Shown in pieces: positions 5,104-6,527 of a stretch of 6,527 nt of DNA. The position numbers were made by a program, and so were the translations under genes. Source of the DNA: an uncultured Prevotellaceae bacterium (GTDB lineage Bacteria > Bacteroidota > Bacteroidia > Bacteroidales > Bacteroidaceae); assembly GCA_958404085.1 (NCBI GenBank), contig CATXZX010000109.1:1-6527 (forward strand), given 5' to 3'. A model generated the notes under the pieces. It was given only the letters and a program-made list of their open reading frames with translations, was not told the origin of the DNA and did no database searches. How positions within the stretch are numbered: position 1 is the stretch's first letter; each line of letters begins with the position of its first letter.

Positions 5104-6527
5104 ATGAAAGGGAAAACTAAAAGTTTCTTACTCATTTTGGCCCTTTTTTCGGTCAGTTTGGGTACGTTTGTCTCTTGTAACGACTACGACAGCGATGTTA
5201 CGGCCGATATCAAAGGGCAAGTTGGTGATCTGAATGGCGTGGTTACAGGCCAGATTGACGATCTCAAGGGAATCCACAAGTACTTGACGCGCTTGTCTGA
5301 TTCTTTATACAATTATGCAGGCCGTTATGAGGCTGATTCGGCCGCTGTACACGCTGCAATCCGAGATTTGAAGCGCGATGCTTTCGTGGCAGACTCTATC
5401 GCAAAAAAGGCAGAAGCCGACAGCAAGGAGTTGAAGGACTCTGTTGATACGCGCAACAGCCGTTACATGAGCATGTTCAGTAATATGAACAGCGAGATTT
5501 CTACCATCAACGGTAAGATCGGCGCATACAATACCAGCCTGAGCGGTATTCGCGATTCACTGGGTACGGCTCTGGGTAATTATGTAAACCTGAATACGCG
5601 TCTTGACAGCTGCATCCAGATGTGGCCGCAGGACCTTGCCGCAGTGATGGCTAAGGCTCAGCAGGCACTGACGCTGGCACAGTTGGACAGCACGAAGATT
5701 GTAAACATGGAGACCAGTGTAAATCATGCGCTCGATTCTGCACGTTTGGCTATCAGCTTGGCAAATAGCAACCTCGAAGAGGCCAAGAGATATGCTGACA
5801 GGGCTGATTCTATCGCTTATGAGAACCTGAAGATGCATGTCGATACCACTGCAAGCAGCTTGAAACGTGCTTACGAGGCTGCCGATGCCGTATTGAAAGA
5901 TTCTATCGAGGCATTGCAGAATAAAGTGGACGATATGATCTCTAAGTATGAGGTGCTGAACAATAAGGTGGCCAACCTTATCACGAACATTATCATACAG
6001 GGTACCGAGAACCCCATCTTCGGTTCCATCAACCTTCCGATGAATGTGAACTCGAACTTCCTCGCTGCCTATTACGGCGAGACGGGAAGCAACATCGTAA
6101 TGTTCCCGACTAACGACCCCACAAACTATGTGAGAGCAGAAGAGGCCGAACACTTCAAACCGCAGATCGCCGAATCTCAGGTAGCCGGTGCTGGCGAACA
6201 GCTCGTAAGCGGCGCAGGTACGCTGTATCTGACCGTGAACCCGACGAATGTGAACTTCAACAACGTACGGGTATCGCTCGTGAACAGCCGCGATGAAAAA
6301 GGCGGTTATGCGGACTTGCTATTGAACCCGAGCGACAAGCTCCTTTCGTTCGGCGCAGGCCGTGGCCTTGCAAAGAACGGCTTCTATGAGGCAAAAGCTA
6401 CCGTTAACGACGTAAATGCTGCCAAACCGAATGTGGATATGGGCAAGTTGAAAGGCGTCGTGAAAGATGTTCTGCACAAAGTTACTGACAGAAAAAGCTC
6501 GTTCAGCCTTGTAAACGCTGTCGCTAC
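5104..6527 (+). CDS. Uncharacterised Bacteroidales lipoprotein with long coiled-coil-like region, 3' end cut by the window
   Basis: The frame is open without a stop from ATG 5104 to the right edge, giving 474 residues of an incomplete protein. The N-terminus is a lipoprotein signal: basic MKGKTK, a hydrophobic core (FLLILALFSVSLG) and a lipobox ending in FVSC with the lipidated Cys at residue 25. Acidic residues D27, D29 and D31 follow, which could favour surface export in Bacteroidetes (inference). Residues about 35-295 are rich in Ala, Lys, Glu, Asp, Leu and Ser with almost no Pro (one, near 176). They look helical and partly coiled-coil, with eleven Asp-Ser dipeptides between residues 66 and 267. 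From about 300 the composition changes to Asn-, Gly-, Pro- and aromatic-rich segments (NPIFGSINLP, AAYYGETGSN, TLYLTVNPTNVNF, VRVSLVNS) suggesting a beta-rich domain. It has its own promoter and leader and appears monocistronic so far. I recall similar helical-plus-NPIFG-type proteins as uncharacterised Bacteroidales lipoproteins. No function is assigned. A structural role at the outer membrane is one possibility. Confidence 0.85.
   Translation, partial: MKGKTKSFLLILALFSVSLGTFVSCNDYDSDVTADIKGQVGDLNGVVTGQIDDLKGIHKYLTRLSDSLYNYAGRYEADSAAVHAAIRDLKRDAFVADSIAKKAEADSKELKDSVDTRNSRYMSMFSNMNSEISTINGKIGAYNTSLSGIRDSLGTALGNYVNLNTRLDSCIQMWPQDLAAVMAKAQQALTLAQLDSTKIVNMETSVNHALDSARLAISLANSNLEEAKRYADRADSIAYENLKMHVDTTASSLKRAYEAADAVLKDSIEALQNKVDDMISKYEVLNNKVANLITNIIIQGTENPIFGSINLPMNVNSNFLAAYYGETGSNIVMFPTNDPTNYVRAEEAEHFKPQIAESQVAGAGEQLVSGAGTLYLTVNPTNVNFNNVRVSLVNSRDEKGGYADLLLNPSDKLLSFGAGRGLAKNGFYEAKATVNDVNAAKPNVDMGKLKGVVKDVLHKVTDRKSSFSLVNAVA

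Noticed and set aside
5557..6153. A 198-codon minus-strand open frame opposite the lipoprotein gene
   Set aside because: The + strand frame has a signal peptide, lipobox, promoter and continuous coding sequence. The minus frame has none of these.

Overview
The window looks like chromosome from a Bacteroidales bacterium. The evidence is two upstream sites matching the Bacteroidetes -7 element TAnnTTTG, start codons with weak or absent Shine-Dalgarno sequences, a Bacteroidetes-style lipoprotein, and a cysteinyl-tRNA synthetase carrying the KMGKS variant of the KMSKS loop. The GC-rich genes set against AT-rich intergenic DNA would suit a Rikenellaceae/Alistipes-like genome, but that is only a guess. 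All six genes lie on the + strand.

Region 1 (1-2041) is the end of a sugar-acid operon. It holds the C-terminal part of an enolase-superfamily (galactonate-dehydratase-like) enzyme, a complete classical SDR dehydrogenase, and a complete SMP-30/gluconolactonase-family lactonase. The three genes are separated by only 15 and 26 nt (or 5 nt with the alternative lactonase start). Dehydrogenase, lactonase and dehydratase are the first three steps of a non-phosphorylative aldose oxidation pathway. The sugar cannot be named from the sequence. The operon ends at a strong hairpin-plus-T-run terminator (2075-2141), possibly backed by a second one (2170-2207).

Region 2 (2250-4743) starts with a Bacteroidetes-type promoter about 30 nt ahead of cysS (cysteinyl-tRNA synthetase, all signature motifs intact). 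After an 88-nt gap with a long U-tract-less hairpin come two overlapping membrane-protein genes. Together they make up a LysO-type lysine exporter split into an N-terminal 94-aa piece and a C-terminal 200-aa piece, joined by a 4-nt GTGA stop/start overlap.

Region 3 (4744-6527) is a 360-bp AT-rich intergenic stretch with a probable terminator, a good promoter and a predicted ~138-nt leader. It leads into a large lipoprotein gene that is still open at the right edge. The protein has a lipobox cysteine at residue 25, a long helical/coiled-coil-like region, then what looks like a beta-rich domain. Its function is unknown.

Most of the window is conventional. The items most worth following are the oxidative sugar cassette with unassigned substrate, the split LysO with the hairpin before it, and the abundant-looking uncharacterised lipoprotein with its long leader.
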